DNA from: Pseudarthrobacter raffinosi
GTDB lineage: Bacteria > Actinomycetota > Actinomycetes > Actinomycetales > Micrococcaceae
Length of the DNA: 64,000 nt
Reading direction: 5' to 3'
Assembly: GCF_023913735.1 (NCBI RefSeq)
Contig: NZ_JAMXBH010000006.1
Span: 97,629 to 161,628, forward strand
A program made the position numbers and the translations under genes. Below the pieces are notes generated by a model that ran no database searches, was not told the DNA's origin, and was given only the letters and a program-made list of their open reading frames with translations. Below, one piece after another: positions 16,431-25,731 of the stretch (the first letter of the stretch is position 1; the number at the start of each line of letters is the position of its first letter).

Positions 16431-16817
16431 ATGTTTAGAAAGTCACTCGCCGCGGCCGGCCTTGCCGCCGCTTTTATGTTTGTTCCCACAGCCGCCAATG
16501 CGCTGGACTGTACCAACGTCAGCCGCCCGCCTGCGGCGTGCGGCTCGAACTGCACCGAAGGCCCCGTGTTTACCGGAAACTGGGCCTGGCTCCCGAGCGT
16601 CTTCCCTGGCGCGCCCGAAGCCTGGGTATTTGTCCCGCCGGGATCGCTCAAGGAGCTAGACTCCAAAGCACCCATCGGCCAGAAAGGCAACTTCCAGAAT
16701 GGCGAGGGCTATGCCCTGTTAGTCAACGCCATCTGCGATTCCCAGGGATCGGTGCTCGTGCATCGGCAGACCGACCATGGCATCCAGTTGATGGAAGGCT
16801 GCCTGGGAGGCCACTGA
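16431..16817 (+). CDS. Small secreted protein of unknown function with five cysteines
   Basis: A 128-residue protein that I do not recognise. It begins with a clear Sec signal peptide (MFRKSLAAAGLAAAFMFVPT) with a likely AxA-type cleavage near residue 24, leaving about 104 residues exported. The mature part has five cysteines (in DC, AC, NC, IC and GC contexts) and Trp/Pro/Gly-rich segments, and ends MEGCLGGH. An odd number of cysteines leaves at least one free or able to form an intermolecular bond. GGAGAGAAATC before the ATG is a good ribosome binding site. It has its own AT-rich promoter region and a strong terminator, so it is probably a single-gene unit. Confidence 0.75.
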   Translation: MFRKSLAAAGLAAAFMFVPTAANALDCTNVSRPPAACGSNCTEGPVFTGNWAWLPSVFPGAPEAWVFVPPGSLKELDSKAPIGQKGNFQNGEGYALLVNAICDSQGSVLVHRQTDHGIQLMEGCLGGH

Positions 16818-16829
16818 CACAAGTAGGTC

Positions 16830-16871
16830 GCAGCAGGTGTCGTTTTGGAGGCTCAGAACGACACCTGCTGC
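16830..16871. terminator. Bidirectional hairpin terminator
   Basis: A perfect 15-bp stem (16830-16844 with 16857-16871) and a 12-nt loop between the convergent secreted-protein and methyltransferase genes. The outer arms continue with partial pairing. Confidence 0.8.
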
Positions 16872-16874
16872 TAC

Positions 16875-17747
16875 TTAGACTGGGGGGAACGAGGTGAACT
16901 CGGCCTTGGCACCCAACCGCTTGGCCATCACGTCGATGGCCGGCTGGTTCTGGTCCACACACACGAACTTCCGGTCCAGTTTGGCCGCCACGGCGCCCAG
17001 GGTTCCGGAACCGGCGAAGAAGTCCAGGCACCAGTCACCGGGCCGGCTTGACGCCGACACCACACGGCGGATGAGGCCCTCGGGCTTCTGCGTGGGGTAG
17101 CCGGTTTTTTCCTTGCCTGTGGGGGAGACGATGGTGTGCCACCAGACGTCGGTGGGCAGCTTCCCGAGCTCCCGCTTCGCCGGTGTCACCAGGCCCGGCG
17201 CCATGTACGGCTCGCGGTCCACCTCGGCGTTGTCGAAGTGGTATTTCGCCGGGTTCTTGACGTACACGAGGATATTGTCGTGCTTGGTGGGCCAGCGGTA
17301 CTTGGCGCGGGCACCGTAGTCGTAGGCCCAGATGATCTCATTGAGGAAGCATTCCCGGCCGAAGATCGCGTCAAGCATCACCTTGGCGTAATGGACCTCC
17401 CGGTAATCCAGGTGGAGGTACAGCGTGCCGTCGTCAGCCAGCAGCCGCCAGGCCTCCACGAGCCGGGGTTCCAGGAATGACCAGTAGTCACTGAAGGCGT
17501 CATCGTACCGGTGCAGGGCGCCCTTGATGGTGTCGTAGGAACGCCCCTTGAAGCCCACGCGGTCGCCGTCACCGTCGGTGTTCAGCACCATCCGGGTTTC
17601 CTGGCGCTTCTGGACCCTGCCGGTGTTGAACGGCGGGTCAACGTATATCAAGGTGAAGGCGCCGTCCGGCAGCGAGGGGAGGAACTCCGCGTTGTCCGCG
17701 TGAACCACCAGGTTGCTGCCGTCCGGCGCCCAGACGGTGTCAGTCAT
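16875..17747 (-). CDS. Orphan site-specific DNA methyltransferase (N4-cytosine/N6-adenine type)
   Basis: A 290-residue amino-methyltransferase. Motif IV is VDPPFNTG (Asp37-Pro38-Pro39-Phe40), and the SAM-binding motif I, DFFAGSGTLG, comes near the C-terminus (about 246-255), with TQKPEGLIRR just before it. The order IV then I is that of beta-class enzymes. DPPF can occur in either N6-adenine or N4-cytosine enzymes, so the modified base is not decided. No restriction endonuclease, specificity subunit or Vsr nuclease lies nearby, so it is solitary. It starts 8 nt after the DEAD-box helicase stop, which implies co-transcription. Confidence 0.88.
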   Translation of the reverse strand: MTDTVWAPDGSNLVVHADNAEFLPSLPDGAFTLIYVDPPFNTGRVQKRQETRMVLNTDGDGDRVGFKGRSYDTIKGALHRYDDAFSDYWSFLEPRLVEAWRLLADDGTLYLHLDYREVHYAKVMLDAIFGRECFLNEIIWAYDYGARAKYRWPTKHDNILVYVKNPAKYHFDNAEVDREPYMAPGLVTPAKRELGKLPTDVWWHTIVSPTGKEKTGYPTQKPEGLIRRVVSASSRPGDWCLDFFAGSGTLGAVAAKLDRKFVCVDQNQPAIDVMAKRLGAKAEFTSFPPV

Positions 17748-17755
17748 CGAGGCTG

Positions 17756-19450
17756 TTATGCCTCGGTGCTGCGCTGCTGCGGGCCGTTGTCGGCACCGGC
17801 CACCACTTCGCCGTTGCGGCGGCGGGTGCGGGTCCGGCTGCGGCGGGCACGGGGGTCCACTTCGCCTTCGGCCGGAGCCGCAGCAACCGGTTCGGGGGCA
17901 GGGCTGGTGCCGGCGGTCGCCGCATCAGAGGTACGACGACGGCGGTCACCGGAGCGTCCGCCGGGCTCGCTGGTGCGGCGGCTGCTGCTGTCGCGAGCAC
18001 CGGAGCGGCCGGCGTCGCGGCTGTTGTCGCGCCCGCCATCACGGGCGCCGCTGGGACGGGTGTTCTTTTTGCCGGTCTCGCCCAGGTCCTCGAGGACCTC
18101 GGCGTCGACGCCGGCCAGCACGCGCTTGTTGCGGGGCAGGCGGCCCTTGGTGCCTTCCGGGATGTCCAGCTCTTCGTACAGGTGCGGCGACGAGGAGTAC
18201 GTTTCCACGGGCTCCGGAACGCTGAGTCCCAGGGCCTTGTTGATCAGGCCCCAGCGCGGCATGTCGTCCCAGTCAACGAAGGTCACTGCTGTGCCCTTGT
18301 TGCCGGCGCGGCCGGTGCGGCCCACCCGGTGCAGGTAGATCTTTTCGTCTTCAACGCACTGGTAGTTGATGACGTGCGTGACGTCGTCGACGTCGATGCC
18401 GCGGGCGGCGACGTCAGTGGCCACCAGGACGTCCACCTTGTTGTTGCGGAAGGCACGGAGCGCCTGCTCGCGGGCGCCCTGGCCCAGGTCACCGTGGATG
18501 GCGGCGGCGGCGAAGCCGCGGTCCACGAGCTCCTCGGCAACCTTCGCGGCGGTGCGCTTGGTTTTGGTGAAAATGATGGTCCGGCCGCGGCCGCGTGCCT
18601 GCAGGATGCGGGCAACGACCTCGATCTTGTCCATGCTGTGCGCACGGTAGATGAGCTGACGGATGTCGCGCTTGGTGAGGCCCTCGTCGTCCGGATCAGC
18701 GGCCCGGATGTGGGTGGGCTGCGTCATGTAGCGGCGGGCCATGGCGATGACCGGGCCGGGCATGGTGGCAGAGAACAGCAGGGTCTGGCGGACTGCAGGG
18801 GTACCGGCGATGAGGGTTTCCACGTCCGGCAGGAAGCCGAGGTCCAGCATTTCGTCGGCCTCGTCAAGGATGACCATCTTGACGTTCTTCAGGACCAGGT
18901 GCTTCTGCTTGTAGAGGTCGATGAGGCGGCCGGGAGTACCGACAACTACCTCGACGCCGTTCTGCAGGGCCTCCACCTGGGGCTCGTAGGCACGGCCGCC
19001 GTAGATGGTGGTGATACGGGCGTTCCGCTTGCGGGAAGCGTTCTGGAGATCATTGGCCACCTGGACGGCCAGCTCGCGCGTGGGCACGATAACCAGGGCC
19101 TGCGGTGCACCCGGAACGGCGAGCTTGTCGTAGCCGGCGTCGTCCGGACCCACCACGCGCTGCAGCGCGGGAATGCCGAAGCCGAGGGTCTTGCCGGTGC
19201 CGGTCTTGGCCTGCCCGATGATGTCGTGGCCCGAAAGCGCCACCGGCAGGGTCATGGCCTGGATGGGGAAGGGGTGGGTGATCCCGGCGTCGGCGAGGGA
19301 CTCCACGATGTCGGCGCGGACGTTGTAGTCAGCGAAGGATTTCTCCTCGATCTCGTGCGGCTTCTCGTCCGAGATGATGGTTTCTTCAGGTTCGATCGTC
19401 TCGATGCCGGAGTCGTCAGTCAGGATCTGGTGGGTATGCAATTCACTCAC
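17756..19450 (-). CDS. DEAD-box RNA helicase
   Basis: A 564-residue superfamily 2 helicase with the full motif set: Q motif (FPIQ, 61-64), AKTGTGKT (81-88), PTREL (123-127), GTPGR (171-175), DEAD (196-199), SAT and HRVGRTGRAG. The last 110 residues are a basic, disordered Arg/Ser/Gly-rich tail that probably binds RNA. It likely acts in ribosome assembly or mRNA remodelling, as RhlE/CsdA-type helicases do. The start is GTG at 19450; a weak AAGGA lies upstream. The spacer of nearly 300 nt before it suggests a long 5' leader. The methyltransferase gene follows in the same direction. Confidence 0.92.
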   Translation of the reverse strand: MSELHTHQILTDDSGIETIEPEETIISDEKPHEIEEKSFADYNVRADIVESLADAGITHPFPIQAMTLPVALSGHDIIGQAKTGTGKTLGFGIPALQRVVGPDDAGYDKLAVPGAPQALVIVPTRELAVQVANDLQNASRKRNARITTIYGGRAYEPQVEALQNGVEVVVGTPGRLIDLYKQKHLVLKNVKMVILDEADEMLDLGFLPDVETLIAGTPAVRQTLLFSATMPGPVIAMARRYMTQPTHIRAADPDDEGLTKRDIRQLIYRAHSMDKIEVVARILQARGRGRTIIFTKTKRTAAKVAEELVDRGFAAAAIHGDLGQGAREQALRAFRNNKVDVLVATDVAARGIDVDDVTHVINYQCVEDEKIYLHRVGRTGRAGNKGTAVTFVDWDDMPRWGLINKALGLSVPEPVETYSSSPHLYEELDIPEGTKGRLPRNKRVLAGVDAEVLEDLGETGKKNTRPSGARDGGRDNSRDAGRSGARDSSSRRTSEPGGRSGDRRRRTSDAATAGTSPAPEPVAAAPAEGEVDPRARRSRTRTRRRNGEVVAGADNGPQQRSTEA

Positions 19451-19742
19451 AGGGGAGTTTCCTTATTCATTCGGGCATTGGCGCTGCCTGCTCAACGGGC
19501 CGGCCAAAGTGGCCGTTCCGGAGCACGCTCGAAGCGCGCAAGCAAATCCAGTGGAAGCCGATCGCGGGCTATCAAAATGCTGGCACTGGTGACCAACGGG
19601 TGCATCTCAAGATCGCGTAGGGGCGGGCTTGTTGAATTCAAATCAAGGAAATCAACGACCGGGCATCCATATCTACTTCTTCAGTCTAGCCGCACGGACC
19701 CTGAATCCCGGCTTTGGGCCGATCAGGCAGCGCGGAAATCGT
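19451..19742. other. Long spacer upstream of the DEAD-box helicase gene
   Basis: About 290 nt with no gene I can support. It should hold the helicase promoter and a 5' leader, as is common for RNA helicases subject to cold or autoregulation. I see no strong hairpin or known RNA motif in it. Confidence 0.4.
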
Positions 19743-21242
19743 TCAGGCCAGCAGCTCGAAGTGGACCTCGCGGGCGGCGATATCGGACGAGATCAGGCGG
19801 ACCCGCACTTTGGTGCCGGATTCCAGGTCGCCGCCGCACCGGGCCGTCACGGCGGGTTCGGCGATCTGGATGATCCCCGAGGGGCCGTTTCCATTTTTTG
19901 CGGCTCCGTTCTTGGTGCCGTTGCCGTTTTTCCCGTTGCCGTTGTCCTTCTGCGGCTTGGAGCCGGAAATCACGATCGCCTCGAACTCCTGGCCCACATG
20001 GTTGACCAGGAGTGCGGCCTCCACGGTGTCCAGCGCCATGCGTTCCATCCGCGATGCCAGCTGGTCGGATCCGGCCATGATCTCCGGCAGGGACGGCAGG
20101 GCTTCCCGAGCCCAGGCCGGTACAGGCTTGCCATTGCTCAGGGCTTCGCAGATCACCAGGACAAAGCGGTCGATCAGACGCCGGAGCGGTGCCGTGGTGT
20201 GGGCATAGGCAGCGCCGATGGCGGACTGGATGGCGTCTTTCGGGACTGTGCCGTCGAACGCCGTGTAGCTGGCACCGCGGAACAGCATGCCGGCGGAGTG
20301 CAGGATGGCCAGTTGCCGGGGTTCGGTCGGGTCAAGGCTGCGGAGGTATTCGCCGTAGCTGATCTTGCCGTCCCACGGCTTGCCCAATGCCTCAGTCTGG
20401 AGACGGAAGTGACGCAGGGAGCGCTCGTCCGGGGCGGGCATGGTGCGCAGGATGCCCACTTCTCCCGCCAGCATCAGGTCTGCCGCCGCCATCCCCGTCA
20501 TCAGGGAGATCTGGGCGTTCCAGTCCTCCACCGGAAGCTGCGGCGCCGCGGCAATCCGGTAGCCGCCGTCGGGCAGCTGCACGATTTCCTGCTCGGGCAT
20601 GTTCAGGCTGGCGCCGCCACGCTGCCGCTCCAGTTCAACGCGCTTGAGGCCCACTTCCTTCAGGAGCTGCAGGACAGGGCCGGCCGTCCCGGCGTCGAAT
20701 TCGGCCTGGACTCCCTTGTAGCTCAGCTTGGCCCGGCTCCGGATGGTGGCCCTCTGGACGCTCACAGTGGAGACCTGCGCGGCGTCGTTCAGCCCGAACT
20801 CCCAGACGTAGGCGGAACACAGCTGGCCGGCCAGAAGGCTGCCTGCCCCTTCGCTGATGACTTCCGGGTGCAGCGGGATACGGCCGTCAGGGGCGTAGAA
20901 CGTCTGGCCGCGGCGCCGGGTCTCTGCGTCCAGTCCGCCTCCGGGGCGGACAAAGGACGGCACGTCAGCGATGGCGTAAAGCACCCGGTAGCCAGTGCCC
21001 GCACGCTCGATGAACAGCGCCTGGTCCAGGTCAGTGGACGACGCCGGATCGATAGTGAGGAACGCCACTTCCGTCAGGTCAGCACCCGGCAACTCGTGCG
21101 CGGCCACTGCCGCTTCCGCGTCCCGGACCGCCTCCGCCGGGTAGGGCCCCGGCAGTTCCAGCTCGGTCCGCAGGGCGCTCAGCGCCGCCGCGAGGTCGTT
21201 CGTCTGCTCGTGGACATTGGGGGCCAACCTATGATGTGACAC
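19743..21242 (-). CDS. RNB-domain exoribonuclease (RNase II/R family)
   Basis: A 499-residue RNB-family 3'-5' exoribonuclease. The catalytic motif reads TIDPASSTDLDQALF (about 59-73), keeping three Asp and showing the Gln-for-Asp variant that, as I recall, is common in actinobacterial RNB proteins. YAIADVPSFV and AYAHTTAPLRRLIDR are further family motifs. There are no N-terminal cold-shock domains, and it is much shorter than RNase R. Near the C-terminus (about residues 430-455) a low-complexity Asn-Gly-Lys-rich insert precedes a short beta-rich end. The start at GTG 21242 is chosen because TAACCT lies 7 nt upstream and longer versions run into thiE. Confidence 0.88.
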   Translation of the reverse strand: MSHHRLAPNVHEQTNDLAAALSALRTELELPGPYPAEAVRDAEAAVAAHELPGADLTEVAFLTIDPASSTDLDQALFIERAGTGYRVLYAIADVPSFVRPGGGLDAETRRRGQTFYAPDGRIPLHPEVISEGAGSLLAGQLCSAYVWEFGLNDAAQVSTVSVQRATIRSRAKLSYKGVQAEFDAGTAGPVLQLLKEVGLKRVELERQRGGASLNMPEQEIVQLPDGGYRIAAAPQLPVEDWNAQISLMTGMAAADLMLAGEVGILRTMPAPDERSLRHFRLQTEALGKPWDGKISYGEYLRSLDPTEPRQLAILHSAGMLFRGASYTAFDGTVPKDAIQSAIGAAYAHTTAPLRRLIDRFVLVICEALSNGKPVPAWAREALPSLPEIMAGSDQLASRMERMALDTVEAALLVNHVGQEFEAIVISGSKPQKDNGNGKNGNGTKNGAAKNGNGPSGIIQIAEPAVTARCGGDLESGTKVRVRLISSDIAAREVHFELLA

Positions 21243-21249
21243 GAAAATC

Positions 21250-21255
21250 AGGTTA
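21250..21255 (-). promoter_or_regulatory. Leaderless-type -10 hexamer before the RNB gene
   Basis: On the minus strand TAACCT ends 7 nt before the GTG at 21242. It supports the choice of this start over upstream in-frame codons. Confidence 0.45.
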
Positions 21256-21306
21256 GCTCGATTTCCACGGATCGTGCACGCCCGCCGCACGCCACGCGGT
21301 GGATTG

Positions 21307-22083
21307 TCAGGATGCGCCGGCGTCCAGGGCCGCCAGAAGTGCCACGGCCGCCGCTGCGGGGTCCGAGGCTTCGGTGATGGCACGCACCACAACAATCCTG
21401 CCGGCGCCGGCCTCCACCACCTGCTCCACGTTGCCGAGATCGATGCCTCCGATGGCAAACCAGGGCAGCGTGGCCTGGGTGCCACCGGCAGCGCGGACGG
21501 CTTCGGCCGCGTACCGCACCAGGTCAAGGCCGACGGCGGCCCGGCCCGGTTTCGTCGGCGTGGCCCAGACCGGTCCTACGCAGAAGTAGTCCAGGCCGCC
21601 TTGGTCAGTCAGCCCACCGGACAGCCGGATGGCCCCTTCGATCTGCTCGGCGGTGTGCGTGGAAAGGCCGATCGCGGCTGGTGCCCCGAGCAGCGTGCGG
21701 GCGGAAGCGACCGGCAGATCCTTCTGCCCGATGTGGAAGACGGGGGCGCCGGACAGCAGCGCGATATCGGCACGGTCATTGACTGCCCACAGCTTTCCGT
21801 GGCGTTCGGCCGCGGCCTGAAGCACGGCCAGCAGCTCCAGCTCCTCGGCTGCCTCGATGGCCTTGTCCCGGAGCTGGATGATGTCCACGCCGCCGGCAAA
21901 CGCCGCGTCCACAAACTCGCCAAAGTCCCCGCGGTCCCGGCGCGCGTCGGTGCACAGGTACAGCTTGACGCTGTGCGGGAGGCCGGTGTTTGTGCCGCCG
22001 GCGGGGTCTGTTCCGGTCAAGGATTCGGGAGCGGCGGAGGGGGCGGAGGGCGTGCCTGCCGCGGCGAAGGATTGCGCGTTCAT
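21307..22083 (-). CDS. thiE: Thiamine-phosphate synthase ThiE
   Basis: A 258-residue TIM-barrel enzyme that joins HMP-pyrophosphate and the thiazole carboxylate phosphate to give thiamine phosphate. Diagnostic segments are [37 protein letters not shown] and [16 protein letters not shown], then [10 protein letters not shown]. About 40 extra N-terminal residues are Ala/Pro/Ser-rich and probably disordered. It diverges from the riboswitch-controlled thiOSG operon. A TAGGCT 7 nt before its ATG suggests a leaderless mRNA, so the TPP riboswitch on the other strand does not control it. Confidence 0.92.
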   Translation of the reverse strand: MNAQSFAAAGTPSAPSAAPESLTGTDPAGGTNTGLPHSVKLYLCTDARRDRGDFGEFVDAAFAGGVDIIQLRDKAIEAAEELELLAVLQAAAERHGKLWAVNDRADIALLSGAPVFHIGQKDLPVASARTLLGAPAAIGLSTHTAEQIEGAIRLSGGLTDQGGLDYFCVGPVWATPTKPGRAAVGLDLVRYAAEAVRAAGGTQATLPWFAIGGIDLGNVEQVVEAGAGRIVVVRAITEASDPAAAAVALLAALDAGAS

Positions 22084-22090
22084 GGAATCC

Positions 22091-22096
22091 AGCCTA
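22091..22096 (-). promoter_or_regulatory. Leaderless-type -10 hexamer before thiE
   Basis: On the minus strand TAGGCT ends 7 nt before the ATG at 22083. It lies between the thiE start codon and the plus-strand -10 of the thiO operon, so the two divergent promoters overlap. Confidence 0.45.
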
Positions 22097-22103
22097 AGTC
22101 CCC

Positions 22104-22109
22104 TAAACT
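22104..22109 (+). promoter_or_regulatory. -10 of the thiOSG operon
   Basis: TAAACT would start transcription near 22115-22117, exactly at the 5' edge of the TPP aptamer. The matching -35 would fall at the thiE start codon and is not well conserved. Confidence 0.4.
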
Positions 22110-22118
22110 GGGCGGGTA

Positions 22119-22217
22119 CTGCGGGAGCCCGTTGCAGCCGTCACAAAGCGGCCGGGCTGAGAGGGCGTCAGAGCCGACCGCTTGACCTGATCCGGCTAGT
22201 ACCGGCGTAGGGAAGGA
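22119..22217 (+). ncRNA. TPP riboswitch (THI element)
   Basis: The conserved blocks appear in order: GCGGGAGCCC, GGCTGAGAGGG, CTTGACCTGATC, and CGGCTAGTACCGGCGTAGGG ending GGAAGG. This is the thiamine pyrophosphate aptamer. Its 3' strand (GGGAAGGAA) is itself the ribosome binding site of thiO, whose ATG is at 22222, so TPP binding probably blocks translation initiation directly. No separate terminator hairpin lies between the aptamer and the ATG. Confidence 0.93.
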
Positions 22218-22221
22218 ACAT

Positions 22222-23564
22222 ATGCCCCCCGCAATAAGCAGCCCACCTGAGCCTGCACCAGCCAGCCCGGCCACCGCCCTGCACGCGGACGTGGCCGTCA
22301 TCGGCGGCGGAGTCATCGGCCACGCCATAGCCTGGGAAGTCCGGCGGTCCGGCCGTTCCGTCGTGCTGATCGATGACGCGCCCGGCAACGGCGCCAGCTG
22401 GGCAGCCGCCGGCATGCTGGCCCCTGTGAGCGAACTGCACTACCAGGAGGAAGACCTCCTTGAGCTGATGCTGGCATCCTCCGGCCTGTGGCCTGCCTTT
22501 GCGGCGGACCTCGCCCTGGCCGGGGCTGGTGATACGGGATATCTGACGACGCCGACCCTCGCCATCGGCGCGGACGCTGCGGACCGCCGGGCACTGATGG
22601 ACCTCCGGGCCGTGCAGCAGGCCAGCGGCCTGGTGGTGGAACCCCTGACTGTCCGTGAGGCCAGGACCAGGGAATCCCTGCTCAGCCCGGCCATATCCTG
22701 CGCCCTGGACATCCCCGCCGACCACCAGGTGGATCCGCGGAAACTCGTGGCGTGCCTCCAGGAAGTCCTGGCCATCCACGAACCGGGAGAAGGAACAGCC
22801 GTGGCAGGGGCCCGCGCGGGATTCGCCGTTGACCAACGTGCCGCTGCCCTGCTCTGGGAGGACGGCCGCGTCATCGGCGTGAAGCTCGCCCACGGCGGAA
22901 CTGTCCAGGCCCGGGAGACCATCGTGGCCAACGGATTGCAGGCGGGGTCGCTGGCTGGCCTGCCGGGTGGGCTGCACCTGCCCCTGCGGCCCGTCTACGG
23001 TGACATCCTGCGGCTGGCTGTTCCGCGGCACCTGCGCCCGCTCCTCACCTCCACTGTCCGCGGAATGGTCCATGGTGTGCCGGTCTACATCGTTCCCCGG
23101 CAGGACGGCACGGTGGTGATCGGGGCTACGCAGCGAGAAGACGCGCTCGCCGGGACGGGCGACGCCGCTGTCTCGGCGGGCGGCGTCTACCAGTTGCTGC
23201 GGGACGCCCAGGTCCTGGTGCCGGCCGTCTCGGAGCTTGAACTCCTGGAATGCACAGCGCGGGCAAGGCCAGCGACCCCCGACAACGCGCCTCTCCTCGG
23301 CCGCGTACCGGTTTCCGCGCCACGGACGGGGAACACAGCGGACATTGCCGGGCTGATGATTGCCACCGGATTCTTCCGACACGGAGTGCTGCTTGCTCCG
23401 GCGGCGGCGGCCACCTGCCGGGAACTGCTGGATGGCCGGAAGGACCCGCGATGGGGGGCCCTCAGCCCGGCCCGCTTTTCAGGAGAGCACCACGTAGCCG
23501 GCACACAGGCCCCACGCAAGGACATCAGCAGCACGAAGGACGTCGACCCACAAAAGGAATCAGC

Positions 23565-23568
<4 letters not shown>
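22222..23568 (+). CDS. thiO: Glycine oxidase ThiO
   Basis: A 448-residue FAD-dependent amine oxidase of the DAO family that oxidises glycine to the iminoglycine needed by ThiG. The dinucleotide-binding motif VAVIGGGVIGHAIAWEVRRSG lies at residues 24-44, and the FAD region GASWAAAGMLAPVSE follows near 60. Later segments, RPVYGDILRL and ARPATPDNAPLLG, are typical. It is the first gene after the TPP riboswitch and its stop overlaps thiS by 4 nt (ATGA). The C-terminus extends about 35 residues beyond the usual end and is poorly conserved in appearance. Confidence 0.92.
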
Positions 23569-24621
<1,053 letters not shown>

Positions 24622-24693
24622 GCCGTTTTCTCTAGGCCTGGCGCCCTCAACCAAACGCCGGGGCGGCTCACCGGACGAGCCAAGGAGGCCGCT

Positions 24694-25020
24694 GTGGCCG
24701 GCAAGGAACACAAACTCACCAGGGAGCGGATCGACGCCGTCCTCGAGGCGCTGCCCGACTGGCGGTACCGGCTGGGCGGGCTGGTCACTGTCTATAAGAC
24801 GCCGACGGCGGCCGCCGCACTGGAGCTGATTGCCGCCGTCGGACGTCTCGCGGAACAGCAGAACCACCATCCGGACCTTGAGTGGCGCTACAACAAGGTC
24901 CATCTCCGCTACACGTCCCACGACGCCGGCGGCGAGGTCACTGAGCGGGATGCCGCTGCTGCAGCGGCAGTGAGTGCGGCTGCGGCACGGCTCGGCGCCA
25001 CAGCCCAGCCGGTGGGTTAA
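24694..25020 (+). CDS. 4a-hydroxytetrahydrobiopterin dehydratase (PCD/DCoH family)
   Basis: A 108-residue pterin-4a-carbinolamine dehydratase-like protein. The core EQQNHHPDLEWRYNKVHLRY holds the catalytic His-His pair, and TSHDAGGEVTERD follows. It regenerates pterin cofactor after aromatic hydroxylation, though no such hydroxylase is nearby and many bacterial homologues have unclear roles. A GTG start at 24694 follows AAGGAGG at good spacing. It is 72 nt after thiG and may be on the same transcript. Confidence 0.88.
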   Translation: MAGKEHKLTRERIDAVLEALPDWRYRLGGLVTVYKTPTAAAALELIAAVGRLAEQQNHHPDLEWRYNKVHLRYTSHDAGGEVTERDAAAAAAVSAAAARLGATAQPVG

Positions 25021-25036
25021 GCCGCCGGGTTAAAGG

Positions 25037-25076
25037 ACCCGTGACCACGCACCCTGCTGGGGTGGTGGTCACGGGT
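25037..25076. terminator. Bidirectional hairpin terminator
   Basis: A 12-bp perfect outer stem (25037-25048 with 25065-25076) encloses a further CACCC/GGGTG pairing. It separates convergent genes. Confidence 0.75.
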
Positions 25077-25098
25077 ACTTAAGGAAAAAGGGCGCGGC

Positions 25099-25401
25099 CT
25101 AAAGCTTGAGCGCCTGCGTCAGCCGCCGCGTATCGTGGCTTTCGCGCGTCCGGCCCAGGTAGATGACCGTCCCGATGGCAGCGACGGTGCCGAGCGCCAT
25201 GGGCAGGACCCAGGGAATCCACGTCAGGCCCGGCTGGTAGCCAAAACCTGCCGCGATGAAAATGATCCAGCTGACCGCGCCCACCACCACGGCAACCCCT
25301 GCGGGCAACCCTGTGCCGTACCGCGTATGGCGCTTGTCATTGGCCCAGACAACAAAGCCTGCGGCCGCTGTGACCAGGACAACGATGGTCAGCGAAAGCA
25401 T
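25099..25401 (-). CDS. Small three-helix membrane protein of unknown function
   Basis: A 100-residue protein with three hydrophobic helices (about 3-20, 38-55 and 63-82) and a basic C-terminus ending in a short polar tail. I do not recognise a named family. The ATG at 25401 is chosen because GAGGAG lies 5 nt upstream and the first helix follows at once; a longer frame lacks a membrane start and overlaps the DUF3107 gene. It lies 55 nt after the DUF3107 gene on the same strand, so it may share its transcript. Confidence 0.7.
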   Translation of the reverse strand: MLSLTIVVLVTAAAGFVVWANDKRHTRYGTGLPAGVAVVVGAVSWIIFIAAGFGYQPGLTWIPWVLPMALGTVAAIGTVIYLGRTRESHDTRRLTQALKL

Positions 25402-25456
25402 GGAATCTCCTCGGAAAGCAGCGGCCAGCCGCCAAAGGGGGCTGGCCGCGGACGTG

Positions 25457-25681
25457 CTAGAACTGGCCGAAACCGACCTTGCGGGCCTCTTCGGCGCCGA
25501 TTTCCACGTAGCCCAGGGCGTTGCCGGGAACGATGATGATGCGTCCCTTGTCGTCCTTGAGGCGGAGTTCGGTGCCCTTGGTGATGGCTTCTTCAACGAC
25601 CGTGGCTACAGCGTCAGCATCCTGAGCCGATTCCAATATGATTTCGCGGCCAATGTTCTGAATGCCGATCTTAATTTCCAA
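25457..25681 (-). CDS. DUF3107 small protein
   Basis: A 74-residue protein matching the actinobacterial DUF3107 family over its whole length (EIKIGIQNIGREIILES, then LRLKDDKGRIIIVPGNALGY). Function is unknown; as I recall the mycobacterial member is the small antigen TB9.4, also located beside a TetR regulator and near moeZ. The start is TTG at 25681 with GGGAGG upstream. It follows the TetR gene by 50 nt on the same strand. Confidence 0.87.
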   Translation of the reverse strand: MEIKIGIQNIGREIILESAQDADAVATVVEEAITKGTELRLKDDKGRIIIVPGNALGYVEIGAEEARKVGFGQF

Positions 25682-25731
25682 AAGGGGGCCTCCCAGCCAA
25701 TCAAAGTTTCTTGGGTTCTCTTATTTGTAGT

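Noticed and set aside
16875..17747. A restriction-modification system
   Set aside because: Only the methyltransferase is present; neighbours are a helicase and a small secreted protein, with no nuclease domain.
18182..19873. A 563-codon open frame opposite the DEAD-box helicase
   Set aside because: The helicase shows every expected motif; the opposite frame is a compositional artefact.
21242..21527. An upstream extension of the RNB gene into thiE
   Set aside because: The extension overlaps the thiE coding region and has no family similarity; the GTG at 21242 has a leaderless-type promoter.
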